Source: Agromyces laixinhei
GTDB taxonomy: Bacteria > Actinomycetota > Actinomycetes > Actinomycetales > Microbacteriaceae
NCBI RefSeq assembly: GCF_006337065.1
Contig: NZ_CP040872.1
Coordinates: forward strand, 2,480,001-2,544,000
Direction of reading: 5' to 3'
DNA: 64,000 nucleotides
In this document: one piece after another, positions 48,651 to 58,574 of the stretch
How the letters are laid out: each line of letters begins with the position of its first letter
Numbering within the stretch: position 1 is the first letter of the stretch
The notes under the pieces: generated by a model
What the model was told of the DNA's origin: nothing
Databases searched by the model: none
The model's input: only the letters and a program-made list of their open reading frames with translations
Translations under genes and position numbers: made by a program

Positions 48651-49825
48651 GACGACACCTTCTTCTTCGGCTTCGGGTTGCGCTTGATCTTGACGGCTCG
48701 GCCCGAATGCGCCACCTCGCTCACCACGTTGTGGTGCGAGACCTCGTTGCGGCGCGACCAGAGGAAGATGCCCGCGATCACGGCGACGCCGACGATCGTG
48801 TCGATGATGATTCCGACGACGCCGAGGTGCGCGACGACCGCAGCGAGTGCACCGACGCCGCCCGCGGCGGGCAGGGTCAGGAGCCAGCCCACGCCGATGC
48901 GACCCGCCGTGCGCCAGCGCACCTTCGAGCCCCGACGGCCGAGGCCGGAGCCGATGACCGAACCCGACGCGACCTGCGTGGTCGACAGCGCGAAGCCGAC
49001 GTGGCTCGACGCCAGGATCGTCGCGGCGGTCGCGGTCTCCGCGGCGAAGCCCTGGGCGGGCTTGACATCGGTGAGGCCGGTACCGAGGGTCTTGATGATG
49101 CGCCAGCCGCCCATGTACGTGCCGAGGGCGATCGCGATGGCGCAGGTGACGATGACCCAGAGCTGCACCTCGGCGCCGGCCGGCTGCAGGCCGGCCGCGA
49201 CGAGGGTCAACGTGATGACGCCCATCGTCTTCTGCGCGTCGTTGGTGCCGTGCGCGAGGGCGACGAGCGAGGAGGAGAAGATCTGCGCATGGCGGAACCG
49301 GTCGCGCCCGTCGGGCTTGCCGTCGTAGCGGCGGGTGATGGCATAGGCGAGTTTCGTGGCGGCGAACGCGATGAGCCCTGCCGTGAGCGGTGCGAGCAGT
49401 GCCGGCAGGATGACCTTCGACATCACGACCGCGAAGTCGATCGCGCCGATGCCGAACCCGACGAGCGCCGCACCGATCAGTCCGCCGAAGAGCGCGTGGC
49501 TCGACGACGACGGCAGTCCGAGCAGCCACGTGATCATGTTCCACACGATCGCGCCGATGAGGCCCGCGAAGATGAGTTCGGGAGTGATGAGCACCCCGCC
49601 GTCGCCCTCTTTGATGATGCCGCCCGAGATGGTCTTGGCCACCTCGGTCGAGAGGAACGCGCCGACGAGGTTCAGGATGGCGGCGAGGCCGACCGCGACC
49701 TTGGGCTTCAGCGCGCCAGTGGCGATGGGGGTCGCCATGGCATTGGCCGTGTCGTGGAACCCGTTGGTGAAGTCGAAGAAGAGCGCCAGTGCGATGACCA
49801 GCACGACGATGAGGGTGAGATCCAC
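48647..49825 (-). CDS. pit: PiT-family inorganic phosphate transporter
   Basis: 392 residues. The repeated PiT signature is present: FFDFTNGFHDTANAMATPIA in the N-half and SSLVALAHGTNDAQKTMGVI in the C-half, plus GLPSSSSHALFGGLIGAA. It has about ten helices. It is a low-affinity metal-phosphate:proton symporter. GTG 49825 has AAAGG upstream. No PhoU-like partner is present. Confidence 0.95.
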   Translation of the reverse strand: MDLTLIVVLVIALALFFDFTNGFHDTANAMATPIATGALKPKVAVGLAAILNLVGAFLSTEVAKTISGGIIKEGDGGVLITPELIFAGLIGAIVWNMITWLLGLPSSSSHALFGGLIGAALVGFGIGAIDFAVVMSKVILPALLAPLTAGLIAFAATKLAYAITRRYDGKPDGRDRFRHAQIFSSSLVALAHGTNDAQKTMGVITLTLVAAGLQPAGAEVQLWVIVTCAIAIALGTYMGGWRIIKTLGTGLTDVKPAQGFAAETATAATILASSHVGFALSTTQVASGSVIGSGLGRRGSKVRWRTAGRIGVGWLLTLPAAGGVGALAAVVAHLGVVGIIIDTIVGVAVIAGIFLWSRRNEVSHHNVVSEVAHSGRAVKIKRNPKPKKKVSS

Positions 49826-49933
49826 CGGCGCCTTTCGTACGTGAAAACAACCTCTGGGGTGGGTGACGCGGGGTTCACCGGGTGTTCAGGAGATGTGCCT
49901 TGCAGAAGCAGGTCCGCCGTGCACCCATCGATA

Positions 49934-50416
49934 CTACGCGTCTGGACTGCGCTCCTCCACCACCGTGGCGAGGTCACTTCCGAATACGAACGTGCGCCGC
50001 ACCGTGCCCCCGTCGAGCACTCCGGGCAGCCAACGACTCGCGTCGTCCCACATCTCATCGAGCGGGATGTCGCGGACGTCGAACCATTCGGGATCCAGCT
50101 CGTCTGATCCCGCGGGTTCGCCGGCCCAGCGGCGGCACACGAAGACGTTCGACTCCTGGCTCCACGATTCCCGGTGCGGGAAGTGATAGCTCAACAGCCC
50201 GCGCGGTTCGAGGTCGGCGGCGACCACGACGAGGCCCGATTCCTCGAAGACCTCGCGCACCGCGGCATCCGTCGCCGACTCACCGGCTTCGAGTTTGCCG
50301 CCCGGCGCGACGAAGTAGCCCGTGCCGAGCCCGTGCTTCTTGCGCCCGAGGAGCACCTCGACGCGTCCCGCGCGCTCGCGCAGGAGGTAGCAGACGCACA
50401 CCTGCGGCAGCAGCAT
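49934..50416 (-). CDS. Nudix hydrolase (8-oxo-dGTPase-like)
   Basis: 160 residues from ATG 50416. The Nudix box is complete: G-x5-E-x7-REVFEESGL within APGGKLEAGESATDAAVREV. N-terminal QVCVCYLLRERAGRVEVLLG and later VFVCRRWAGEPAGSDELDPE agree with MutT-like pyrophosphatases that clean oxidised nucleotides. It starts 2 nt after the pfkA stop, so it is in that operon. Confidence 0.9.
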   Translation of the reverse strand: MLLPQVCVCYLLRERAGRVEVLLGRKKHGLGTGYFVAPGGKLEAGESATDAAVREVFEESGLVVVAADLEPRGLLSYHFPHRESWSQESNVFVCRRWAGEPAGSDELDPEWFDVRDIPLDEMWDDASRWLPGVLDGGTVRRTFVFGSDLATVVEERSPDA

Positions 50417-50418
50417 GC

Positions 50419-51450
<1,032 letters not shown>

Positions 51451-51568
51451 GCTCGTGGACTCCTTGGTACTCAGGTGAGGCGTGGCGCTCTGGGTGACGA
51501 CGCCGGAGCCGCTTCATCGAGGCACGACTCCGGAAGTCTAGCGAACCTCGACTTCCCGCAGCGCTCGT

Positions 51569-53692
51569 TTACAATGCCCCGTCGAGCGCCTGCCGCAACA
51601 GGTGCTGGAGCGCATCGAGTTGCACCGAATCCGCCGAACCGGGCTCGACGTCGCTGCCGTCGAGCGCACGGGCGGCGAGCCCCTGCTTCGAGTCGATGAG
51701 CTCGGCGATGCGCGCATCGATCGTGTGCGCGGCGATGATGCGCCATGCAGTGACCGGTTCATCCTGACCGATGCGGTGCACGCGGTCGATCGCCTGCGTC
51801 TGCTCGGCAGCCGTCCAGCTGAGCTCGGCGAGCACGACGTTCGATGCGGCCTGCAGGTTCACCCCGACACCCGCCGCGGTGAGCGAGCAGACGGCGACCG
51901 CGACGTCGGGATCGTTGTTGAAGGCATCGATCGCGGCCTGGCGGGCCAGCGCGGTCTGGTCGCCGCGGAGCGACACGGTGCGCAGCTCCCGCGCGGCGAA
52001 CGCGGCCTCGGCCTGGTCCATGACGTCGATGTGCTTGGCGAAGAAGACGACCTTGCCGACCGAGTGGGCGAGCTGGGCGGCATAGTCGGCGGCGAGGCCT
52101 GCCTTCGCCTGGCCGATGCGACGCACCATCGTGAAGACGTTCTCACCCGATTTCGTCGACTTCGATTCCTCGAGCTCGGCGCTCGCGACGGCACGGATGA
52201 ACTGGTCGCGCTGGTCTTCGTCGAGATCGCCGACGCGCAGGTGTCGTGCCTCGACGAGCGCACGGAAGCGCCCGGCGAGACGATTGCCGAGTTCGCGTTC
52301 GGCCGCCCGCACCGATCGTCCGAGCTCGTCGTCGAGTTCGACGGGCAGGTCGGCGATGCGCTTGGCCGGGAGGTCGGCCGCGACATCCACCTTGCGGCGG
52401 CGCACGATGCCGAGGTCGATCACGGCGCGGCGCGCGGCACTGTAGAAGCCGGGCTCAGCGGGCGTGAGCCCCGTGCTCTCGAGCCTGCCCAGCAGCTCGG
52501 GCGAGGGCTTGTCGCCCTCGATCCATCCGAGGAACTTCCAGATCGCGCGGAAGTCGTCGACGTCGTTGATGAGCGGCGTGCCGGTGAGGGCGAGCAGCAG
52601 CGGGTCGCCGCCGGGCGCGGCGCGGCGGATGCGATCGGCGAGCGCGAGCACGTTCTTCGAGCGCTGCGACTGCAGGTTCTTGATGAAGTGCGCCTCGTCG
52701 ACGACCATGCCCTTGAAGCCGAGCGTCGACAGCCATGCCATGTGCCGGTCGAGCACGTCGTAGTTGACGACGACGACGTCGGCGAAGGCGTCGAGCGTGT
52801 CGCCGTCGCCGTGGATGACCGTCGCGCGACGATGCGGAGTCCACCGCTCGACCTCACGTGCCCAGTTCATCTTCACGACGTTCGGCACCACTGCGAGCAG
52901 CGGGTAGGCACCGGCGACGGATGCCGCGAGCACCGACTGCGCCGTCTTGCCGAGTCCCGGCTCGTCGGCGAGCAGGAACGTGCGGTGCCCCTCGCGGGCG
53001 CTCTCGATGAAGCGCGACTGGTGCTTCATGAGTTCGAGGCCGCGCGGCGCGAGCCGGTCGACCTTCGGCGCTTCGGGCAGTTCCATCGTCGCCGCCTGAC
53101 CACCGGAGCCGGACTCGAACGACTTGAACAGCGGGCCCAGCAGTTCCCAGTTGGCGAGCCGGCGCACCGGTACGACCTGCGTACCCTGTTTCGAGAAATC
53201 GGGCGGGAGGAACGGGTTCGCGAGCTGACGCGAGCGAACGGATGCCGGGATCACCTGGTTCTCGCTGAGCACGGGCGCTGCCTCGGGCTCGCGAACGATG
53301 ATGAGCTCGTCGGGCGTGAGCTCCGCGCCCGACTCGAGCAGCCAGTCGCGGCGGAACCGCTGGGCCACGGTGGAGATCGAGGCGTCGGGCTCGAGCAGGG
53401 CGATGAGGCTCGTGTCGCGCGCCGCGGTCTTCGCGAGAATCTGCGCGATGCCGTCGAGTCGCTTGAGCAGCTCGGCGCGCGCGGCATCCGTCACCTCGCT
53501 GTCGGCCTTCACCCTCGCGCGTTCCTCGCGCATGAGCAGTGCGATCACCTGGAACTTGGTGCGGTTGGTCGGGCCGAGCTTGCCCTTCTGCGCCTTCTGC
53601 TCCACCTCGCGCACCTTGCGGGCGAGGATCGGGATGATCGGTGCGTCATCGTCGCGCGAACGCGTACGCTGTCGCTGCCTCGTCTGGGCCAA
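51569..53692 (-). CDS. SNF2-type DEAD/DEAH helicase (SMARCAL1-like)
   Basis: About 707 residues from TTG 53692, chosen because GGAGG (53697-53701) lies just upstream and the conserved part (APIIPILARKVREVEQKAQK) begins soon after. The N-terminal 250 residues are family-specific. The helicase core has Walker A LADEPGLGKTAQSVLAASVA, DEAH in MVVDEAHFIKNLQSQRSKNV, LALTGTPLINDVDDFRAIWK and helicase-C VCSLTAAGVGVNLQAASNVV with QAIDRVHRIGQDEPV. It probably remodels DNA or protein-DNA complexes (annealing helicase type). Confidence 0.9.
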   Translation of the reverse strand: MAQTRQRQRTRSRDDDAPIIPILARKVREVEQKAQKGKLGPTNRTKFQVIALLMREERARVKADSEVTDAARAELLKRLDGIAQILAKTAARDTSLIALLEPDASISTVAQRFRRDWLLESGAELTPDELIIVREPEAAPVLSENQVIPASVRSRQLANPFLPPDFSKQGTQVVPVRRLANWELLGPLFKSFESGSGGQAATMELPEAPKVDRLAPRGLELMKHQSRFIESAREGHRTFLLADEPGLGKTAQSVLAASVAGAYPLLAVVPNVVKMNWAREVERWTPHRRATVIHGDGDTLDAFADVVVVNYDVLDRHMAWLSTLGFKGMVVDEAHFIKNLQSQRSKNVLALADRIRRAAPGGDPLLLALTGTPLINDVDDFRAIWKFLGWIEGDKPSPELLGRLESTGLTPAEPGFYSAARRAVIDLGIVRRRKVDVAADLPAKRIADLPVELDDELGRSVRAAERELGNRLAGRFRALVEARHLRVGDLDEDQRDQFIRAVASAELEESKSTKSGENVFTMVRRIGQAKAGLAADYAAQLAHSVGKVVFFAKHIDVMDQAEAAFAARELRTVSLRGDQTALARQAAIDAFNNDPDVAVAVCSLTAAGVGVNLQAASNVVLAELSWTAAEQTQAIDRVHRIGQDEPVTAWRIIAAHTIDARIAELIDSKQGLAARALDGSDVEPGSADSVQLDALQHLLRQALDGAL

Positions 53693-53945
53693 TGGTCCTC
53701 CAGTGTGTGGGCGGAATCGATTCCGGCCGTTTCCAGCACGCCCCTCGACCATCGTCGGATGGTCGAAACCGCTCGGCGGCACCGGATCGATCGGGTGCTC
53801 GCGGTGCACGAATCCCGAACCGAGCAGCGAGCGAGCACGGGTTCGACACACCCAGCTCGCACGGTCGGACGAAGAACGGATTCGCCGTGCGCAGACCCAG
53901 TCTAGCGCCAACCGTGCACGTTCGTCGCGGCAAGCGCTCGCGAGG

Positions 53946-55820
53946 TCAGACGCCGCCGCCGCCTCCGCCGCCTCCGCCGCCGCCCGCGGAACCGCCGCCG
54001 CCCGAGCCGCTCGACGAGGAGCTGGCGCTCGAACCCGACCACGACGAGCTCGAGGCCGAGGAGAACGAGGAGATGCCGGAGGCGAGCAGCCCGGCGTTGA
54101 AACCGCTGGATCCGGCGTACCACGCGGGCTCGGTGCCGAGCTGTTCGTGCAGGGCCGAGAGCACCTCGGCCCATTCGCGTTCGAGGCCGAAGAGCACGGC
54201 GTAGGGCAGCAACCGCTCGTTGAGCTTGAGCACGGTCACCGGGTCGAGGTCCACCGTCGAGACCGGCACCACAGGGGCATCCGTCGCCGACGACGCTTCG
54301 GATGCCGCAGGCCGCTGCACCCGCAGTGCACCGCTCGGGCTCTGCAGCACGCGAAGCCGGTCCGCCTCGGCGAGGCGGATGTAGAGGCGCAGGCCTTCGA
54401 GGTGGTCGCGGATCGCCCGGCCCTGCTCGGTGAACGGCCGCACGCCCCCGATGATGAAGAGCGTCGCCACCGACGAGAGGATCGCGACGACGAACCAGAT
54501 CGCGGGCCAGAACCCGCCCATCTGGTTGTCGAGCGCAATGGCGCCGAGCACGATCGAGAGCGTCGCCGCGATGGCGGCGACCACGGCGAGCAGTATTCGG
54601 AGGGCGACGGCGGGACTTCGCCGCAGCCCCGACGACACCACGCGCTTGCCGACCGCACCGAGAATCGCATGCAGGCGCTTGCCGAGCGCGGTGTCCTGCG
54701 CGAGCTCTCGCCGATCGCCCACGAGTCGATCGCCGAACAGCGCCGTCACGACCGCCTCGGCGTCGGCGTCGGCCTGGCTGCCAGTGCCGAGGTACTCGAC
54801 GGCGTACTTCTTCTTGCCGGACTCGACGATGCGGAGTTCGCCTGCGACCGCCCGCTCGAGGATCGTCGCCGTCACGCCCTTGGCGGACTTGCCGACGAGG
54901 TCGGCCGAGACCATCGTCGAGACACCGGGCGGTGGCTCGTACTCGGCGATGATCGTGCCGCGCCCGGGATGGCTGCGCCAGCGTGTGATGCGCAGGAACA
55001 GCGCCGCCGCGGCCGCGAGCGCGGCGAACCCTGCGGCGATGGCGCCGCCGATCGCGGCGGGCGAGGCGCCGAACGACTCGTCGCGCGGCACGAAGGTGCC
55101 CTCGGTGAACGCCGCGGAGAAGGTGAGGGTCTCGAAGGGCCCGAGGTCGAGGGCTTCGGCGGTGATGACGGGCGGCTCGGCACCCTCGACGTCGAGTGAA
55201 TCGCAGGTCTGACTCGATCCGCTTCCGCCCTGGTAGCAGGCGACGTCACCGGTGAACGCCGCCGCGACTTCGTCGCTCATGTGCAGCTCAGCGCTGACGC
55301 GCCCGAAGGGCTGCGCCCACCCGGTGCCGTTGACATCCCAGTAGAACTCGTCGACCGGGGCGTCGTCGGGCTGCAGCGTGACGTTGTGCTGCCGATAGCC
55401 GATGACGTAGGTCTGCTCGCCGTGCACGAAGTCGTCGGCGCGGATCGTGACGAAGACGAAGTCCTCGTCGTCGTCGTCTTCGTCGACCTCGAACGCTCGG
55501 GGCGCGCCGGTGCCGTCGGTCACCGTGATCTGCTCGACATCGGTGGGATGCCCGCGATAGGAACTCGGGATCGCTCGCCGGATGCCGCGATTCTGATCGA
55601 ACTCGGGGAACCGGGCGACGATCGTCTCCGTCGCGTCGAGCACCGAGTGGCCGCCCTCGTCGCGCGAGAGTTCGTAGACGGCATCGAGGGAATCGATCGT
55701 GAAGTCGTCGACGCCGCTCGCGACGTCACCGCCGACGGATGCAGCAGGCAGCGCCGTGGCGAGCGCGGCGACGAGCCCGATGGCCGTCGCAGCGGTGGCG
55801 ATGAGTGCGGAACGGCGCAT
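53946..55820 (-). CDS. DUF2207 membrane protein with Gly/Ser tail
   Basis: 624 residues. A signal peptide (ALIATAATAIGLVAALATAL) precedes an extracellular N-domain (DFTIDSLDAVYELSRDEGGH, GHPTDVEQITVTDGTGAPRA) with an Asp/Glu run. Three transmembrane helices (AAIGGAIAAGFAALAAAAAL, two adjacent near IAATLSIVLGAIALDNQMGG) and a cytosolic domain (WAEVLSALHEQLGT) follow. The final 60 residues are almost only Ser and Gly. TAGCGT (55827-55832) 6 nt before the ATG indicates leaderless expression. Function is unknown; the architecture is common in Actinobacteria. Confidence 0.88.
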   Translation of the reverse strand: MRRSALIATAATAIGLVAALATALPAASVGGDVASGVDDFTIDSLDAVYELSRDEGGHSVLDATETIVARFPEFDQNRGIRRAIPSSYRGHPTDVEQITVTDGTGAPRAFEVDEDDDDEDFVFVTIRADDFVHGEQTYVIGYRQHNVTLQPDDAPVDEFYWDVNGTGWAQPFGRVSAELHMSDEVAAAFTGDVACYQGGSGSSQTCDSLDVEGAEPPVITAEALDLGPFETLTFSAAFTEGTFVPRDESFGASPAAIGGAIAAGFAALAAAAALFLRITRWRSHPGRGTIIAEYEPPPGVSTMVSADLVGKSAKGVTATILERAVAGELRIVESGKKKYAVEYLGTGSQADADAEAVVTALFGDRLVGDRRELAQDTALGKRLHAILGAVGKRVVSSGLRRSPAVALRILLAVVAAIAATLSIVLGAIALDNQMGGFWPAIWFVVAILSSVATLFIIGGVRPFTEQGRAIRDHLEGLRLYIRLAEADRLRVLQSPSGALRVQRPAASEASSATDAPVVPVSTVDLDPVTVLKLNERLLPYAVLFGLEREWAEVLSALHEQLGTEPAWYAGSSGFNAGLLASGISSFSSASSSSWSGSSASSSSSGSGGGGSAGGGGGGGGGGGV

Positions 55821-55855
55821 GCCCCTACGCTAGCGCGGGCGGAAGCTCGGAAGCG

Positions 55856-58114
55856 TCACGCCCTGCGGAGCCGAAGGCTGTTCAGCACGACGAACACACT
55901 CGAGAACGCCATCGCGGCCCCGGCGATCATCGGGTTCAGCACACCCGCTGCCGCGAGCGGGATCGCCGCGACGTTGTAGGCGAACGCCCAGAACAGGTTG
56001 CCCTTGATCGTGCCGAGCGTCGCCCTCGCGAGCGAGATGGCGTCGGCGATCGCTCCCGGCTCGTCGCGCGTGAGCGCAAGGTCGCTCGCCGATGCCGCGG
56101 CATCGCTGCCGCCCCCCATGGCGATGCCGAGGTCGGCCGCCGCGAGTGCGGCGGCGTCGTTCACGCCGTCGCCGACCATTGCGACCCGCCGGCCGTCGGC
56201 CTGCTCGCGGCGAACGATCTCGAGCTTTCCCTCGGGGCTCACCCCCGCGTGCACCTCGTCGATACCGAGTGTCGCGGCGACGCGTGCTGCCGGACGCTCC
56301 GCGTCGCCCGTCACGAGTGCGGGACGAAGTCCGAGGGCACGGAGTCGGTCGACCGTCGCCCGGGCGCCGTCTCGAACGCGGTCGCCGACCTCGATGAGCG
56401 CCACCACCTCGCCGTCTTCGCCCACGGCGACCTGCGTGTCGTCGGAGGCTGCAGCCCGCTGCTCGAGTGACACCGGCATCCGGTAGCCGAGTTCGACGAG
56501 GAAGGCCGATCGCCCCGCCGCAGCGGCCACATCATCGACGACGCCGGTGACGCCGAGTCCGGCGTGTGCACGGAAGTCGCTCACCTGCGCGCCGCGCCAT
56601 CCGGGCGCAGCGGCATCCGCCCCGTCGACGATCGCACGCGCGATCGGATGCTCGGAGCCGCGTTCGAGTGCCGCAGCGAGGGCGAGCGCGGCTGCGCTCT
56701 CAGTGCCGACCGAATCGGCGACCGTCGTCACTCCGGTGAGGCTCATTCGACCCGTGGTCAACGTGCCGGTCTTGTCGAGGAGGATCGTGTCGACGGCGCC
56801 GGCCCGGTCGAGTGCGTCGGGACCGGTGATGAGGATGCCGCGCTCCGCGCCGCGTCCGGTGCCGACGAGAACGGCCATCGGCGTCGCGAGCCCGAGCGCG
56901 CACGGGCAGGCGATGACGAGCACGGCGACCGCCGCGGTGATGGCCTGCTCGGCGGGGCTTCCCGTGGCGACCCACACGATCGCAGTGGCCACGGCGAGCG
57001 CGATGACGATCGGCACGAACACCGCCGAGATGCGATCGGCGAGACGCTGCGCCCGCGACTTGCCGAGCTGCGCGTCTTCGACGAGTCGGGCGATCTGAGC
57101 GAGTCGGGTGTCGGCACCGACGCGCTCCGCCGCGACGACGAGGCGGCCGCCGTGCACAATGGTCGCCGCTGTGACGGTGCTGCCCGGCTGCACGTCGACC
57201 GGTGCGGGCTCGCCGGTCAGCATGCTCTCGTCGACCCCGGCCTCGCCCAGCGCGACGATGCCGTCGGCGGCGATGCGCTCACCGGGGCGTACGACGAACC
57301 GGTCGCCGGGTCGGAGCGCCGCGATCGGCACACGTTCTTCACGCGGCTCACTGCCCTCGCCCCGGAGCACTGTGACCTCGCGCGGCGCGAGCTCGAGGAG
57401 CGTGCGAAGCGACTGGCCGGCGCGCCGCTTCGATCGCGCCTCGAGCACCCGACCGAGCAGCAGCACCGTGATGACGCCCGCGGCGACCTCGAGGTAGATG
57501 TCGCCGCCCGGCGCGCCGCGCACCCCGAAGGACCATTCGTGCGTCATACCCGGCATGCCCGCGGTGCCGAAGAAGAGCGACCACAGCGACCAGGCGAAGG
57601 CGGTGAGCGTACCGAGCGAGACGAGCGTGTCCATCGTGAGCGAGCCGCGGCCGAGGTTCGCCGCGGCGGCGCGATGGAACGGCCAACCGCCCCAGACGAC
57701 GACGGGCGCAGCGAGCACGAGCGACAACCACTGCCAGTAGGTGAACTGCAGGGCCGGCGCCATCGAGAGCACGACGACCGGCGCCGTCAGCACGGCCGAG
57801 ATCACGAAACGGGTCATGAGCGGGTCGGATGCCGCGGCGCTCGCTGCGCCGGCCTGCGAGTCACCGGTGGTCGGCGTCGAGGCCTCCTCCACCGTGGGCA
57901 TCCGCGCCGTGTACCCGGCCGCCCGCACCGCTTCGAGGAGATCGTCGATCGACGTGGTCGACGGGAACGACACGCGCGCCTTCTCGGTGGCGAGGTTCAC
58001 CTCTGCCTCGACGCCCTCGATCCTGCCGAGGCGTTTCTCGACCCTCGAGACGCAGCTCGCACAGGTCATGCCCTCGATACCGAGGTCGATCGTGCGGGTC
58101 TCGTGCTGCAGCAA
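55856..58114 (-). CDS. copA: Cu(+)-exporting P1B-type ATPase
   Basis: 752 residues. A single HMA domain has DLGIEGMTCASCVSRVEKRL. The ion channel motif VIACPCALGLATPMAVLVGT holds the C-P-C. DKTGTLTTGRMSLTGVT is the phosphorylation site, SEHPIARAIVDG the H-P locus, and MVGDGVNDAAALAAADLGIA the hinge. It pumps monovalent copper (or silver) out of the cytosol. The start appears to be TTG 58114 with AAGGAGG 9-11 nt upstream. It is divergent from a CsoR-like gene sharing a G-rich operator. Confidence 0.93.
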   Translation of the reverse strand: MLQHETRTIDLGIEGMTCASCVSRVEKRLGRIEGVEAEVNLATEKARVSFPSTTSIDDLLEAVRAAGYTARMPTVEEASTPTTGDSQAGAASAAASDPLMTRFVISAVLTAPVVVLSMAPALQFTYWQWLSLVLAAPVVVWGGWPFHRAAAANLGRGSLTMDTLVSLGTLTAFAWSLWSLFFGTAGMPGMTHEWSFGVRGAPGGDIYLEVAAGVITVLLLGRVLEARSKRRAGQSLRTLLELAPREVTVLRGEGSEPREERVPIAALRPGDRFVVRPGERIAADGIVALGEAGVDESMLTGEPAPVDVQPGSTVTAATIVHGGRLVVAAERVGADTRLAQIARLVEDAQLGKSRAQRLADRISAVFVPIVIALAVATAIVWVATGSPAEQAITAAVAVLVIACPCALGLATPMAVLVGTGRGAERGILITGPDALDRAGAVDTILLDKTGTLTTGRMSLTGVTTVADSVGTESAAALALAAALERGSEHPIARAIVDGADAAAPGWRGAQVSDFRAHAGLGVTGVVDDVAAAAGRSAFLVELGYRMPVSLEQRAAASDDTQVAVGEDGEVVALIEVGDRVRDGARATVDRLRALGLRPALVTGDAERPAARVAATLGIDEVHAGVSPEGKLEIVRREQADGRRVAMVGDGVNDAAALAAADLGIAMGGGSDAAASASDLALTRDEPGAIADAISLARATLGTIKGNLFWAFAYNVAAIPLAAAGVLNPMIAGAAMAFSSVFVVLNSLRLRRA

Positions 58115-58160
58115 CTCCGTCGCCCTCCTTCGGCGTATCTCGCCGACTCCGACCCAACAG

Positions 58161-58197
58161 TACCCCCGAGGGGTATCTGTCGCAAGCGGGGTATCCT
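58161..58197. promoter_or_regulatory. CsoR/RcnR-type operator in the copA-csoR interval
   Basis: TACCCC-CGA-GGGGTA (58161-58175) is an inverted repeat with G/C-tracts flanked by TA, as in operators of this family. A further half-site GGGGTA lies at 58188-58193 and runs into TATCCT (58192-58197), the -10 of the regulator gene. Confidence 0.75.
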
Positions 58198-58203
58198 GTG
58201 TAC

Positions 58204-58482
58204 GTGATCGAGGACATCAAGAAGCGCGCATTGCACCGCACGAAGATCATCGAGGGCCAATTGCGCGGCATCGAGAAGATGATCGAGAACGACGAGTACT
58301 GCGTCGACATCATCACGCTCTCGCTCGCCGTGCAGAAGTCGCTCGGCTCGCTCAACAAGCTCCTCGTCGAGAATCACCTGCGCACCCACGTGACCGAGAT
58401 GTACGACGCCGGCGGTGAGCAGCGCGAGGCCGCCGTGGCCGAGCTGGTGCGCATCTTCGAGCTCTCCAACAACCGGGGCTGA
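58204..58482 (+). CDS. CsoR/RcnR-family metal-sensing repressor
   Basis: 92 residues of the four-helix family: IEDIKKRALHRTKIIEGQLR, GIEKMIENDEYCVDIITLSL and SLNKLLVENHLRTHV. The metal-site residues are Cys33, His58 and His62, where canonical CsoR has Cys-His-Cys and RcnR has Cys-His-His. GTG 58204 is chosen because TATCCT lies exactly 6 nt upstream; GTG 58198 would overlap that hexamer. Divergence from copA and the shared operator say it represses copA, so copper remains the likely inducer despite the changed ligand. Confidence 0.88.
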   Translation: MIEDIKKRALHRTKIIEGQLRGIEKMIENDEYCVDIITLSLAVQKSLGSLNKLLVENHLRTHVTEMYDAGGEQREAAVAELVRIFELSNNRG

Positions 58483-58574
58483 GCGGCGCACGCTGCCACG
58501 ACTGCTTCAGAATGACCCTCGAACGGGGGCGGACTCGATAGACTCCGGGTGATGCGGTATCGATTGCGTGCCTC

